Counted from the stretch's first letter, positions 27,430-36,183 are shown. The stretch: 64,000 nucleotides of DNA from Pseudarthrobacter sp. L1SW (GCF_020809045.1 NZ_CP078079.1:558001-622000); one strand, 5' to 3'. The notes: generated by a model from the letters alone, not told the origin. Numbers and translations: made by a program.

Positions 27430-27755
27430 CGTCCCCGAAAGCTGCCGGAAAGCTGCCTGGCAGCAGCCGGAAAGCGGGCCAAACTCGTTGCTTATCCCGG
27501 CGGCTCCCCTGATTATGGGTACATACACCGATTGGGGCAATCTCCAGATTGTGAGCTGCGTGGCCTGGCTGAACGGGGCCGGACCCGGCAGCTCAACGGT
27601 GGTCCGGGGAATGGACGCGTTGGGGGCGTCCATTTCGTGGTTTAAGGAGTAGGGCACGTGTCCTCGGGGCTTGCGGAGCGTGGCCGGTTCCGGCCAATTG
27701 GGCGATGCGGAAAACATCAGGTAACCTAGTATCTGCTTTTGTTTCAGAAGCAGCT
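27430..27755. other. Intergenic stretch before tRNA-Ser
   Basis: 326 bases without a gene I can support. A plus-strand frame of 76 codons (27422-27652) and a minus-strand extension of the preceding gene are open, but neither has a ribosome site or recognisable sequence. The AT-richer stretch near 27715-27750 (GGTAACCTAGTATCTGCTTT) is probably the tRNA promoter. Confidence 0.5.
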
Positions 27756-27842
27756 GGAGAATTCGCCTAGCGGCCTATGGCGCACGCCTGGAACGCGTGT
27801 TGGGTTAACGCCCTCGGGGGTTCAAATCCCCCATTCTCCGCC
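27756..27842 (+). tRNA. tRNA-Ser(GGA)
   Basis: The acceptor stem GGAGAAT (27756-27762) pairs with ATTCTCC (27833-27839). The anticodon stem is CACGC/GCGTG around loop CTGGAAC (27788-27794), giving anticodon GGA, which reads UCC and UCU. A long variable arm (GTTGGGTTAACGCCCTC region) marks a class II tRNA, and GGTTCAAATCC is the T loop. CCA is not encoded. A terminator follows at once. Confidence 0.95.
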
Positions 27843-27848
27843 GGTAAG

Positions 27849-27884
27849 GACCCGGCTCCCGTACAAGCGGGGGCCGGGTCTTTT
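27849..27884 (+). terminator. Terminator of tRNA-Ser
   Basis: GACCCGGC (27849-27856, extended by TCCCG) pairs with CGGGGGCCGGGTC ending at 27880, followed by TTTT. Confidence 0.85.
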
Positions 27885-27899
27885 CATTTGCGGCAGCGG

Positions 27900-28823
27900 T
27901 TATCCCGCCTCAGCGGCCGGCACGCCCAGCCGGCGGAGCCGTTCCCTGGCGGCGAGCTCGCTTGGACCCCGCCGTCCCAAGGCCAGGCGTACGACGCCGA
28001 GAACCACCTTCGTGCTGAGTCTCACCGGCAGCGGCACGGGACCCAGCCGCGGAACTTCCAGCCCGAGCATCTGGCGGTACCGCGGCTCCAGGCTGTACAC
28101 CGCGCCTGCGAACAGGACCCGGTAACCCGGCCGGAGCATCCGGTTCAGGGGCGGGTTGCGGATGAATCCCACCGTCTCTGCCACGCGGGCGTCAACGCGG
28201 AGTTCACCGCTTTCGTACCAGCGGTCAAGCTGCCCGTGCATGTCCGCCTCGCTGAGCGGCGGGTCCTCCACTCCCATCAGCCTGCCCGCCTGGGCCCACT
28301 CCCGGACGTACGCGTCCGCCCCTCCGGGAATCGTGCCTCCCCACAGCTTGTGGGCGGTGAGGAAGGCGTCCGTGAAGGCCAGATGGATCCAGTTGGCCAA
28401 TTCCGGATCGTTGGCGCTGTAAGCGCGCGGCGCCCCGTGGTTGTCGCTATAGCTGCCCTGGACGGCCTCGTGCAGGCGGCGCACCCTCCATGAGGCGTTC
28501 TCCGCGGCCTCCCTGGAGCCGTAGGTGACAGTGAAGATCCAGCGAATGGTGTTGGCCAGCCGGCGCAGGGGATCCTCGCGGAAGTTTGAATGTTCGTGGA
28601 CGCCGGCAAGAGCGCCGGGGTGCAGGGACTGCATCATCAGGGTGCGGATTCCGGCAACGATGGGCGACATTGAACCGTGCACTGCCCATACGGCGGACCC
28701 CGGAAGGTGGTGCCCCGGGTCATCACCTTCGGCAAGATCGAGTTGCCACTGCTGAACTCCTTCTGAGCCGTTGCTGAAGGTGCGGACCAGCCGCTTTTTA
28801 ATGGGACTGAGGATGTTCTTGAT
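27900..28823 (-). CDS. MpaB-type oxygenase (DUF2236), apparent ATC start
   Basis: Haem-dependent oxygenase-peroxidase family related to the rubber oxygenase Lcp/MpaB group. Visible features are GSMSPIVAGIRTLMMQSLHP, EHSNFREDPLRRLANTIRWI, FTDAFLTAHKLWGG and FIRNPPLNRMLRPGYRV. From the first standard start (ATG 28682) the protein is 260 aa and lacks the usual N-terminus. The same frame is open upstream through GDDPGHHLPGSAVWAVHG and KKRLVRTFSNGSEGVQQWQL to an ATC codon at 28821-28823 (reading KNILSPIKKRL after it). It has a perfect AGGAGG 9 bases before it and no ATG, GTG or TTG in between. I place the start there (307 aa), with the caveat that ATC initiation is rare. Confidence 0.8.
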   Translation of the reverse strand: MKNILSPIKKRLVRTFSNGSEGVQQWQLDLAEGDDPGHHLPGSAVWAVHGSMSPIVAGIRTLMMQSLHPGALAGVHEHSNFREDPLRRLANTIRWIFTVTYGSREAAENASWRVRRLHEAVQGSYSDNHGAPRAYSANDPELANWIHLAFTDAFLTAHKLWGGTIPGGADAYVREWAQAGRLMGVEDPPLSEADMHGQLDRWYESGELRVDARVAETVGFIRNPPLNRMLRPGYRVLFAGAVYSLEPRYRQMLGLEVPRLGPVPLPVRLSTKVVLGVVRLALGRRGPSELAARERLRRLGVPAAEAG

Positions 28824-29049
28824 GGTGCACGCCCTCCTGTGGAGAACCGGCTGATGAGCTTATGGTAAGCACGATTCAGCGACCGCCGCAGTGTGTGGCC
28901 TGGTACCACCGGGCGGCGCTGTGGACGATTTCTCTCCACAAAAACCCCAAAGTATCCCTACTGTGGGGTTCACATGGGCGGCGGCCGTATGTTCATATAG
29001 GAGGTACCGTCAAGACAGCGTGCGGTGACCACGTCCTGGAGTCAGTTTT

Positions 29050-30687
29050 GTGGACAATCATGCCGTTTCCGCGAAGGACAATGAGAACCCCAAGGGCTTT
29101 TGCCTGCCTGTTGCTCGTGCCTTGGCCGCCACCGGTGTACTCGCCATCTCCGTCTGCGCCTTCAACGCCTCCGGCAGCGCCCCTGAACCGGGTACGGCAG
29201 TGGCATCCGTCGCCCGCCCCGCCGCGGGTGCCGGTGCTGCAGGGAACTCGACTGGCGTCGGTACCAGCACTGGCGCTGGGACTGGGGCCACTGGCACTGG
29301 GGCCGCGGAGCCGCCGTCGGACAATCTTGTGGCGGGCCCCCAGACTGCTGCCATCCTGGCCGCTCCCCAAGCACACGTTGCTTTTCCGCGTCCGCTCGTA
29401 GGGGGTTCCGCTGAGGGTGGTCCGGCGCCGGTGACCGTAGAGTTGACGGGGATGGGAAGGCCGCCGGCAGGTTACCTCATGGCTCCCCTTAAACTACTGG
29501 TCCCCACGTCGCCGTTCGGGTTCCGGGTAAGCCCGCTGTCCGGGTTGGCGGGGGATTTCCATCTGGGCCAGGACTATTCGGCTCCCTGCGGCACCGCAGT
29601 TTACGCGGCAGATTCAGGGGTGGTCCGTGCAGCGGGGTGGCATCCGTGGGGCGGTGGCAACCGGGTTGAAATCGACCACGGCAACGGACTTATCACCACC
29701 TACAACCACCTCGAGTCCATAGCCGTCCGCAGTGGTGACTCCGTGAAGGTTGGCCAAGCCATTGCGCGGGTTGGGACAACCGGCTGGTCGACAGGATGCC
29801 ACCTGCACTTCGAAACGATCCTGAACGGCCGCCACACCAGCCCGTTGAAGTGGCGCCTGATGGCGGTACATGCATTCGTCGCCGGACCTGCTGAGTCGCT
29901 GACCTACCTGCCGGGCATCGGTGCGCCGTCCATCGGACCCCTACGCTGGACCATCCCGGTGGGTCTGGGCAGCGAGGCTCCTTCGGCCGCGCCCTGGGCA
30001 AATTTGCCGACGAGGGCGGCTGCTTCCTCTTCCCCGATGTCGCCGTTGCTGATTGCGGCAGGTGACACGGGGCCTGGCACACCGACAACGTCGCCGTCGG
30101 AGCCGGGCACGGTATCGCCGTCGCCGTCGGAGCCGGGCACAGCGTCGCCGTCGCCGTCGGAGCCGGGCACAGCGTCGCCGTCGGAGCCGGGCACAGCGTC
30201 GCCGTCGCCGTCGGAGCCGGGCACAGCGTCGCCGTCGCCGTCGGAGCCGGGCACAGCGTCGCCGTCGCCGTCGGAGCCGGGCACGGTATCGCCGTCGCCA
30301 TCGGAGCCCGGCACGGTATCGCCGTCGCCAACGGAGCCGATTCCAGCCGAGCCGGCCCCGACGGAGCCTGTGCCGGCGCCGGTCGAGCCTGCCCCGGTTG
30401 AGCCTGCTCCGGCGCCGGTCGAGCCTGCCCCGGTTGAGCCTGCTCCGGCGCCGGTCGAGCCCGCCCCGGTTGAGCCTGCTCCGGCGCCGGTCGAGCCCGC
30501 CCCGGTCGAGCCTGCCCCGACGCCGGTCGAGCCCGCCCCGGTCGAACCTGCACCAACTGAGCCGGCCCCGATCGCGCCTGCACCGACCGAGCCGATGCCT
30601 GCGCCGGTTGAACCTGCGCCGACCGAGCCTTCCCCCACCGACCCTGCGCCATCGGTAACCGACACCTCCGCGTCACTGGCCCCCTAG
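29050..30687 (+). CDS. M23/LytM-domain peptidase with Pro/Glu repeat tail
   Basis: 545 aa, exported or membrane-anchored: a hydrophobic segment (ARALAATGVLAISVCAFNAS) at about residues 22-41, then a Gly/Thr-rich linker. The LytM metallopeptidase domain (about 150-270) has its zinc ligands in FHLGQD (H171, D175) and CHLHFE (H251, H253), all intact, so an active cell-wall endopeptidase is expected. The tail of over 200 residues consists of two tandem repeat blocks (PSPSEPGTAS and PAPVEPAPVE types) and may span or bind the cell wall. The GTG start follows CCTGGAG. Divergent from the oxygenase; the 226-base spacer has an ACCCCA/TGGGGT hairpin near 28944-28970. Confidence 0.85.
   Translation: MDNHAVSAKDNENPKGFCLPVARALAATGVLAISVCAFNASGSAPEPGTAVASVARPAAGAGAAGNSTGVGTSTGAGTGATGTGAAEPPSDNLVAGPQTAAILAAPQAHVAFPRPLVGGSAEGGPAPVTVELTGMGRPPAGYLMAPLKLLVPTSPFGFRVSPLSGLAGDFHLGQDYSAPCGTAVYAADSGVVRAAGWHPWGGGNRVEIDHGNGLITTYNHLESIAVRSGDSVKVGQAIARVGTTGWSTGCHLHFETILNGRHTSPLKWRLMAVHAFVAGPAESLTYLPGIGAPSIGPLRWTIPVGLGSEAPSAAPWANLPTRAAASSSPMSPLLIAAGDTGPGTPTTSPSEPGTVSPSPSEPGTASPSPSEPGTASPSEPGTASPSPSEPGTASPSPSEPGTASPSPSEPGTVSPSPSEPGTVSPSPTEPIPAEPAPTEPVPAPVEPAPVEPAPAPVEPAPVEPAPAPVEPAPVEPAPAPVEPAPVEPAPTPVEPAPVEPAPTEPAPIAPAPTEPMPAPVEPAPTEPSPTDPAPSVTDTSASLAP
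30091..30332 (+). repeat. 30-bp tandem repeats (PSPSEPGTAS) in the LytM gene
   Basis: About eight units of a 30-bp repeat (or a 24-bp shortened one) built from TCGCCGTCGCCGTCGGAGCC and GGGCACAGCG, nearly identical to one another. Near identity suggests recent expansion or ongoing homogenisation. Confidence 0.9.
30376..30555 (+). repeat. 36-bp tandem repeats (APVEPAPVEPAP) in the LytM gene
   Basis: About four and a half units of 36 bp (starting GCGCCGGTCGAGCC), each encoding twelve residues rich in Pro and Glu. It is a separate block directly after the 30-bp repeat block. Confidence 0.9.
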
Positions 30688-30788
30688 GTCCGCCGGGATT
30701 CCCTTGCAGGAAACTCCAAGCCAGGACCAATACAGTGGTCCGCTGGTAACGAATTCCATGCATGGACAACTTTTTGGGGAAGCAGCCT

Positions 30789-31277
30789 GTGACCACTGAC
30801 CTGTACCGGATCCCGCTGGCCCTGAACGACGGCACCTTGACCGATTTCGGCAGGTTCAGGGGCAAGGTGGTGCTTGTGGTCAACGTTGCCTCCAACTGCG
30901 GGTTTACGCCCCAATACGCGGGGCTGGAGACGCTCTATGAAAAGTTCCGGGAGCGTGGGTTTGAGGTGCTCGGCGTCCCGTGCAACCAATTCGCAGGCCA
31001 GGAACCCGGCAGCGACAGCGAAATCGCCGAGTTCTGCCAGCGCAACTTCGGCGTAACGTTCCCCCTCACCGCCAAGGCTGACGTACGCGGCAAGAACCAG
31101 CACCCGCTGTTCACGGAGTTGACCAAGTTCAAGGGCGGGCTGCTGCCCGGATTGGTGAAATGGAACTTTGAGAAGTTCCTGGTCAACAGGGACGGCCTCG
31201 TCGTGAACCGCTTCGCGCCAACAGTGGAGCCCGATTCGGCCCAAGTTATCGACGCCGTCGAAGAGGCCCTCTGTTGA
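30789..31277 (+). CDS. Glutathione peroxidase family protein
   Basis: 162 aa thiol peroxidase that reduces peroxides, in actinobacteria probably with thioredoxin rather than glutathione. The catalytic Cys is in NVASNCGFTPQY, the Gln in GVPCNQFAGQEPG, and the Trp/Asn in KWNFEKFL. All three partners are present, with Cys rather than selenocysteine. GTG 30789 (TTDLYRIPLALNDG) is preferred, with GGGGAAG 7 bases upstream. ATG 30762 would add nine residues that the family does not have. Confidence 0.92.
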   Translation: MTTDLYRIPLALNDGTLTDFGRFRGKVVLVVNVASNCGFTPQYAGLETLYEKFRERGFEVLGVPCNQFAGQEPGSDSEIAEFCQRNFGVTFPLTAKADVRGKNQHPLFTELTKFKGGLLPGLVKWNFEKFLVNRDGLVVNRFAPTVEPDSAQVIDAVEEALC

Positions 31278-31441
31278 AAAAGGGCCGCTTCGCCGAACCG
31301 CGCGGCAGAAAAGCGCAGTTCTTTCATTTTTTTCCACATCAGCTACGGCGATTTACCCAAAGTTTGCCAAATGTCTGATTGGATAAACATTACTGAAGGG
31401 TACAAGGGAAGCGCCGTTTCCCACCGACCACAGAGGCAGCA

Positions 31442-32371
31442 ATGGAGCACATCGAGGCCGAACACCCCCGGCCACGCCACTTCCTACTCCACCTGAGCGA
31501 TCCCCACCTGATGGGAGGTCCGGACCCCCTTTACGGCGTTGTTGACAGCGAAGCGCGCCTCATCCAGCTCTTCGAAGAGGTGAAGGCATCCGGGGCCCGG
31601 CCGGAGGCGGTGATCTTCACCGGCGACCTCGCCGACAAGGGCGATCCCGAAGCCTACGTGAAACTCCGGGCCATCGTTGAGCCTGCGTGCGAAGAACTGG
31701 GCGCCCAAGTGATCTGGGCGATGGGCAACCACGACAACCGGGCCAACTTCCGGACTGGCCTGCTGGACGAAGCCCCGAATGACGCCCCTGTGGACAAGAG
31801 CTACTTCGTCAACGGGCTGCGCGTTATCACCATGGATACTTCCGTCCCTGGCTACCACCACGGCGAGCTGAGCCCCTCGCAGCTGGACTGGCTGACGCGG
31901 CAACTGGATACCCCTGCCCCGGACGGCACCATCCTGGCGCTGCACCACCCGCCCATACCCTCCATCCTGGATCTCTCGGTCCTGGTGGAGCTGCGGGACC
32001 AGGCATCGCTCGAGGCAGTAGTCCGGAACTCGGATGTCCGCACCATCCTCGCTGGTCACCTGCATTACTCGACGACGGCGAGCTTCGCAGGCATTCCTGT
32101 GTCCGTGGCCTCAGCCAGCTGTTACACGCAGGACCTCAACGTTCCCGTCGGCGGCACCCGTGGCCAAGACAGCGGGCAATCCTTCAACCTGGTCCACGTA
32201 TACGAGCACACGATCGTCCACTCGGTGGTTCCGCTTGGCACGTCGACGACGGTGGGGGAGTACGTCTCCCCGGAAGAGACCGAGTTTCGGCTGGCCGCTG
32301 CAGGGATCCGGAGGCCGGAAACCGCGAAGCAGCGGAACAGCGCGAAGCTCGGCCTCCCTACAAGCCGCTAG
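31442..32371 (+). CDS. Calcineurin-like phosphodiesterase, CpdA/Rv0805-like
   Basis: 309 aa metallophosphoesterase, probably a cyclic-nucleotide phosphodiesterase. The full set of metal motifs is present: [31 protein letters not shown] and LAGHLHYS. The length and the C-terminal extension fit actinobacterial members similar to Rv0805 of mycobacteria. GAGGCAGCA precedes the ATG. The 164 bases upstream contain an AT-rich promoter-like stretch (GGATAAACATTACTG). Confidence 0.88.
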   Translation: MEHIEAEHPRPRHFLLHLSDPHLMGGPDPLYGVVDSEARLIQLFEEVKASGARPEAVIFTGDLADKGDPEAYVKLRAIVEPACEELGAQVIWAMGNHDNRANFRTGLLDEAPNDAPVDKSYFVNGLRVITMDTSVPGYHHGELSPSQLDWLTRQLDTPAPDGTILALHHPPIPSILDLSVLVELRDQASLEAVVRNSDVRTILAGHLHYSTTASFAGIPVSVASASCYTQDLNVPVGGTRGQDSGQSFNLVHVYEHTIVHSVVPLGTSTTVGEYVSPEETEFRLAAAGIRRPETAKQRNSAKLGLPTSR

Positions 32372-32380
32372 CCCGACGTC

Positions 32381-33976
32381 CTACTTTTCCCAGGGCGCCT
32401 TGATGGGGAAGTACTTCTCCAGGAAGTCGGTGACCAGTTTGGCGCGCTCGTCGGCGTCCACCTCGGGGAAGCTGCCGTCGTTCAGGCAGAAGAAGTCCAT
32501 GTTCCGCTTGGCGAGCAGCTTGGGCAGGTAGTTCAGTCCCGTCCGCATGGTGGTGTCCACGTAACGGACCTTGGCCGCGGTCTGGGTCACGGCCCGGCCG
32601 GTGAGCAGGGCGTAGTAGTGGTAGAAGGAGTTGGTCACGGAGATGTTGTCCGCCGCCCTGAAGCGGCTGGCGGCCGTCTTCCGGAATTCCTCCGGGAACT
32701 CGCGTTCCATCTTCGCCACCACGCTGCGCCGCAACGGCGCAGCGGTGTGCTCCAGGTGCCGGGTGGTGATGCGCCCGAACCTGTTCCACAACAGCTTGCG
32801 GTTGACCCGGGCCGCATTCTCGAACCCGCTGCGCTCCGCCGCGTTCTCGCCCAGGCCGATCCGGGTTTCCGCCTCGATGAACTTGGTGATGCCGCCCGGC
32901 GTGAAGAACAGGTCCGGGCTGACCGGCCGGCCGAAAAACATGTCGTCATTGGAGTACAGGAAGTGCTCGGACAGGCCTTCGATGTTGTGGAGCTGGCACT
33001 CCACCGCCTGCGAGTTGTGCGTGGGCAGCACGGAGGGGTCCGAGAAGAACTCCTCACTGCGGACGATGGTCACCGACGGGTGTTCCGCCAGCCACCCGGG
33101 TGCCGGTGAATCCGTGGCAATAAAGATGCGGCGGATCCAGGGCGCAAACATGTAGACGGACCGCAGCGCGTACTTGAGCTCGTTGATCTGCCGGAAGCGG
33201 GCCTCGTGGTCATCGCCTTCGCCCAGGACAACGTCCTTCTGCTGGGCGCGGCGGGCGGCAATGTATTCAGGGGAACTGCCGTCCACCCAGGAGAACACCA
33301 AGTCGATGTCGAAGCTGATGTCGCTGGCGTGGTCCGCGAACATGTTCTCAATGGTGGGCCAGGTGTGGCCGTAACGTTCAACGGTGCCGCGGACGGCGTC
33401 CTGCCGGAGCAGGGTCCTGCGTGTGAGGGAGTTCTCGATCGGCAGGATGATCTCGTCGCCCTTGAAGGACCACAGCTCAATCTGGACACCGGCGGAGGCT
33501 CCGAACTCAAAGCCGCCGGCGGGCTCCACCCGCGGCCGGTAGAGGCGGAAGATGCGTGCCTGCCGGTTGGAGGAGAGTTCGCCGTCCGCAACCAGCAGGG
33601 AGGTCTTCTTCTTGGCGTCCACGGTCATGGAATAGAAAGGTTCGTCCTGGCACGCTTCCACCAGGGCAGCCCGGAGCTTCTTCCTGTCCTTCCAGTCCAG
33701 GGCAACGACGGGGCGGTCATTGTTGCCCCTGACCAGCAGGTATGCCAGGCCCGCGTTGGCCAGCACATTCCTGACGAACAGCAGGTCCTCCACCATGGCC
33801 TGGTAGGGAGTCCTGTTGTAGTTGATCAGCGCGATGCGGCCCTTGTGCGTGATCACGTCAGGGCGCGGGTTGAGGCGCTGCTCAGCTTCCGCCGAGGTGA
33901 TCTCGGCGTGGAATTGTTCCTCTACGGATGCCTGGCCGCCGTAGTAGACCTCGTCTTGTACCGGTGCTTCTGTAAT
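32381..33976 (-). CDS. Stealth family sugar-phosphotransferase, apparent ATT start
   Basis: Stealth proteins transfer hexose-1-phosphates in cell-surface polysaccharide synthesis. Conserved regions seen: CR1 IDLVFSWVDGSSPEYIAARR; CR2 RFRQINELKYALRSVYMFAP, FIATDSPAPGWL and LYSNDDMFFGRPVSPDLFF; CR3/CR4-like segments near RVNRKLLWNRFG and FCLNDGSFPEVD. The first standard start is GTG 33856 (491 aa) but lacks a ribosome site. The frame stays open upstream to an ATT at 33974-33976 with GGAG 6 bases before it, reading TEAPVQDEVYYGGQASVEEQ. I favour this 531-aa form. The gene is isolated, without other polysaccharide genes nearby. Confidence 0.82.
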   Translation of the reverse strand: MTEAPVQDEVYYGGQASVEEQFHAEITSAEAEQRLNPRPDVITHKGRIALINYNRTPYQAMVEDLLFVRNVLANAGLAYLLVRGNNDRPVVALDWKDRKKLRAALVEACQDEPFYSMTVDAKKKTSLLVADGELSSNRQARIFRLYRPRVEPAGGFEFGASAGVQIELWSFKGDEIILPIENSLTRRTLLRQDAVRGTVERYGHTWPTIENMFADHASDISFDIDLVFSWVDGSSPEYIAARRAQQKDVVLGEGDDHEARFRQINELKYALRSVYMFAPWIRRIFIATDSPAPGWLAEHPSVTIVRSEEFFSDPSVLPTHNSQAVECQLHNIEGLSEHFLYSNDDMFFGRPVSPDLFFTPGGITKFIEAETRIGLGENAAERSGFENAARVNRKLLWNRFGRITTRHLEHTAAPLRRSVVAKMEREFPEEFRKTAASRFRAADNISVTNSFYHYYALLTGRAVTQTAAKVRYVDTTMRTGLNYLPKLLAKRNMDFFCLNDGSFPEVDADERAKLVTDFLEKYFPIKAPWEK

Positions 33977-34073
33977 GGTGGTCTCCGTGCTGCGTAATAG
34001 TTAGCGTTCCTATGTGCATGATAGCCCCGCCCGTGAAACGGCAGGTTGCGGGCAGCCAATGCCCGGAAGGGGC

Positions 34074-35003
34074 TCAGGCGCCCAGCGCCTCCCGCCAGCT
34101 GCGCAGGAAAGCACCGCCGGCGTCGTCGTGGATTACTGACGGGGCCAGCCCCAGGTCCTGGGCCGTGAGGACTGCGTAGGGTTTTTCCGGGATGCCGTCC
34201 GCGGGCCGGACATCCACGTGCTTGACCGGATGGTCGTTGTGGTGGAGCCAGTCGGCCATGGCGTAGTCCGTGCGCGAATCGCCAACGGTCCGCCAGGCCT
34301 CCGGGGTAATGCCCTGTGCCGCGAGCAGTTCCACTGCCCGGCTGGCCCCCAGGTCCTTCCCGAGCCGCACGGACTCGATGTCCGTGGAAATGATGGTGGG
34401 GTCCACGCGGTAGTCCACCTCGTCGTCGGAATTGGGGGCGTGGTGGTCCAACCGCACCACTCCCATGCCGTGGCGGGCCATCAGGTCCATGGCGTCGGCG
34501 TCGAAAAGCTTCTGCTCGGCCAGGTACTCGGCGCTGGGCACCTCGATGTGCTGCTCCACGGACACCATGGCCCGCTTGGTTTCGTCAAAGAACATGTGTG
34601 CGGCGTAGTCCTCCGCCACCATCCGCCGGATGTCGTCCCCGTAGGCTGCCGGCACGGCGAGTTCGCGGTCCACGTGGATGGGGCCCGGACCCGCTGCGGT
34701 GTAGCTGAACCAGACGGCGCCCTTCTCGCAGACGGCGTGGATGATGGTGCCTGACGGAATCCCCGCGGCGATCATGGGTTCCATCACCTGTTCCCGGATG
34801 AAGGCGTCCGAGCGCCCGGTGTTGAAAACTACAGGTATCCCGGCGGCGGCGAGGGCCACCAGGTCATCGATGATGTCCCGCTTCACATCACGCGTGACCG
34901 GACTCGCCACCGGGCCATCGACGTCGAGCAGGAGTGCCAGCGGCGGCGTAGCGCGTGCGTGGACTCCTGGTGCGGACACGGCGGGGGACTCGGATGCTGT
35001 CAT
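34074..35003 (-). CDS. HAD-superfamily hydrolase, Cof/sucrose-phosphatase-like
   Basis: 309 aa cytosolic phosphatase. Motif I is LLLDVDGPV with both catalytic aspartates, motif II VVFNTGRSD, and motif IV TVGDSRTDYAMADWLHH. A cap domain lies between, as in sugar-phosphate phosphatases of type IIB. The substrate is not determinable. The gene stands alone and is divergent from the small gene at 35150, 146 bases away. Confidence 0.8.
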   Translation of the reverse strand: MTASESPAVSAPGVHARATPPLALLLDVDGPVASPVTRDVKRDIIDDLVALAAAGIPVVFNTGRSDAFIREQVMEPMIAAGIPSGTIIHAVCEKGAVWFSYTAAGPGPIHVDRELAVPAAYGDDIRRMVAEDYAAHMFFDETKRAMVSVEQHIEVPSAEYLAEQKLFDADAMDLMARHGMGVVRLDHHAPNSDDEVDYRVDPTIISTDIESVRLGKDLGASRAVELLAAQGITPEAWRTVGDSRTDYAMADWLHHNDHPVKHVDVRPADGIPEKPYAVLTAQDLGLAPSVIHDDAGGAFLRSWREALGA

Positions 35004-35149
35004 GCTTCTATTCTGTCAGCAGCGCCCGGGGCGGGCTGTCCGGCGGCCATCGGGCTCCGCGTGTGACACATGGTCACTGTTTGGCCACAACCTGCAGGAG
35101 GCACGGCCGGGTACTTTCGCTGGGCGTGCAGGATGCCTAGTGTGGCAAG

Positions 35150-35449
35150 GTGATATTCAAAGCTGTGGGCGAGGGCCGCCCTTACCCCGACCATGGTTAC
35201 ACCACGCCCAAGGACTGGGCATCGCTTCCGCCCCGGCCGGTCCGGCTGGACGAGCTGGTGACCACCAAGCGCACCCTTGACCTGGAAGCCCTGCTGGCCG
35301 AGGACTCCACCTTTTTCGGTGACCTGTTCCCGCACGTGGTGCAGTACCAGGGGACCCTGTACCTGGAGGACGGGCTGCACCGCGCCGTCCGCACGGCCCT
35401 GCACCAGCGCACTGCAATCCACGCCCGCGTCCTGGTGCTCGATGGCTAG
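35150..35449 (+). CDS. Small actinobacterial protein with ParB-like DGxHR motif
   Basis: 99 aa, GTG start. It begins MIFKAVGEGRPYPDHGYTTP and contains LLAEDSTFFGDLFPHVVQYQ and LYLEDGLHRAVRTAL. The LEDGLHR element resembles the DGxHR core of ParB/sulfiredoxin-like domains. Some database entries call this family a VapB-type antitoxin, for which I see no support here: no toxin gene follows. Its end overlaps the start of the LytR_C gene by 8 bases, a pairing that suggests a joint role in the cell envelope or in its control. Confidence 0.6.
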   Translation: MIFKAVGEGRPYPDHGYTTPKDWASLPPRPVRLDELVTTKRTLDLEALLAEDSTFFGDLFPHVVQYQGTLYLEDGLHRAVRTALHQRTAIHARVLVLDG

Positions 35450-36116
35450 GAAGCAGCAGCAGGACTCCAGCATCCTCCACGGCCACCGCGTTGTCACCGG
35501 CCCCGAGCTGCGGGCCACCTTTGAGGCGGCCCGCGACGCCGACGACACCGCCCGCGTGCGGCGCCGGGCGCTGCACGGGGTGGTCCTGGTCCTCCTTATC
35601 GGCCTGATCGTGGCGGCCATCATTACCGCGGTGGCCATCATCGACGGACGGCTGAAGTTTCCCGCCACAGCGCCGGCCGAACAAGCCATCTCCACCTGCC
35701 CGGCCGCCACCTTTGACTACACCCCCCACGAGCAGATCAACCTCAACGTCTACAACTCCACCAGCAGGCCCGGGCTTGCCCGCGCAGTGGCGGATGAGTT
35801 CCTGGCCCGGAAGTTCGTGGTGGGCGCGGTGTCCAACATCGATGCCGGCTACCGTGGCATTGCTGCCGTGGTTTCCGGGGCAGCCGGGCAGGCCGCCGCC
35901 TTCAGTGTCCAGCGCAACCTGCCGGGTTCGGACTACTTCCAGGACAGCAGGACAGACGGAAGCGTGGACGTGATCCTCTCCCAGGACTACAAGGCGCTGG
36001 CCCCGCCCGAGCTCGTTGACCAGACGCCCGGGAAGCTGGCCTGTCCACGCGAAAGCCGCCGCATTGCCGACGACGACAAATGGCCCGTCATCCCGTCGGC
36101 CGCACCAACGCCTTAA
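35442..36116 (+). CDS. LytR C-terminal domain membrane protein
   Basis: 224 aa. Cytosolic basic N-terminus, one membrane segment (ALHGVVLVLLIGLIVAAIIT, about residues 43-62), then an outer LytR_C domain: NLNVYNSTSRPGLARAVADE, FVVGAVSNIDAGYRGIAAVV, VDVILSQDYKAL. LytR_C domains occur in cell-wall-linked proteins. The LCP catalytic domain is absent, so it is an accessory rather than a ligase. ATG 35442 overlaps the preceding gene. Confidence 0.85.
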   Translation: MARKQQQDSSILHGHRVVTGPELRATFEAARDADDTARVRRRALHGVVLVLLIGLIVAAIITAVAIIDGRLKFPATAPAEQAISTCPAATFDYTPHEQINLNVYNSTSRPGLARAVADEFLARKFVVGAVSNIDAGYRGIAAVVSGAAGQAAAFSVQRNLPGSDYFQDSRTDGSVDVILSQDYKALAPPELVDQTPGKLACPRESRRIADDDKWPVIPSAAPTP

Positions 36117-36183
36117 GGCGCCGTTGCGCTGTCAGATTCTGCCCTTGGACCGGCCGGATGGGGCCCGTCAGTGGTAGGGCAAC

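Noticed and set aside
27422..27652. A 76-codon plus-strand ORF between the YqfO-like gene and tRNA-Ser
   Set aside because: No ribosome site, no recognisable sequence, and it overlaps the start of the minus-strand gene.
28850..29049. Cyclic-di-AMP (ydaO) riboswitch upstream of the LytM peptidase, common for actinobacterial wall hydrolases
   Set aside because: The conserved aptamer segments are not present; only simple hairpins are visible.
30091..30555. Possible CRISPR array
   Set aside because: The repeats are head-to-tail coding repeats without spacers, and no cas gene is present.
29904..30665. A minus-strand Gly/Ala/Thr repeat protein
   Set aside because: It is the reverse reading of the LytM repeat tail; no ribosome site and no second gene is needed to explain it.
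35150..35449. VapB-type antitoxin gene
   Set aside because: No PIN-domain toxin follows and the neighbour is a LytR_C membrane protein; the small protein is described as unknown.
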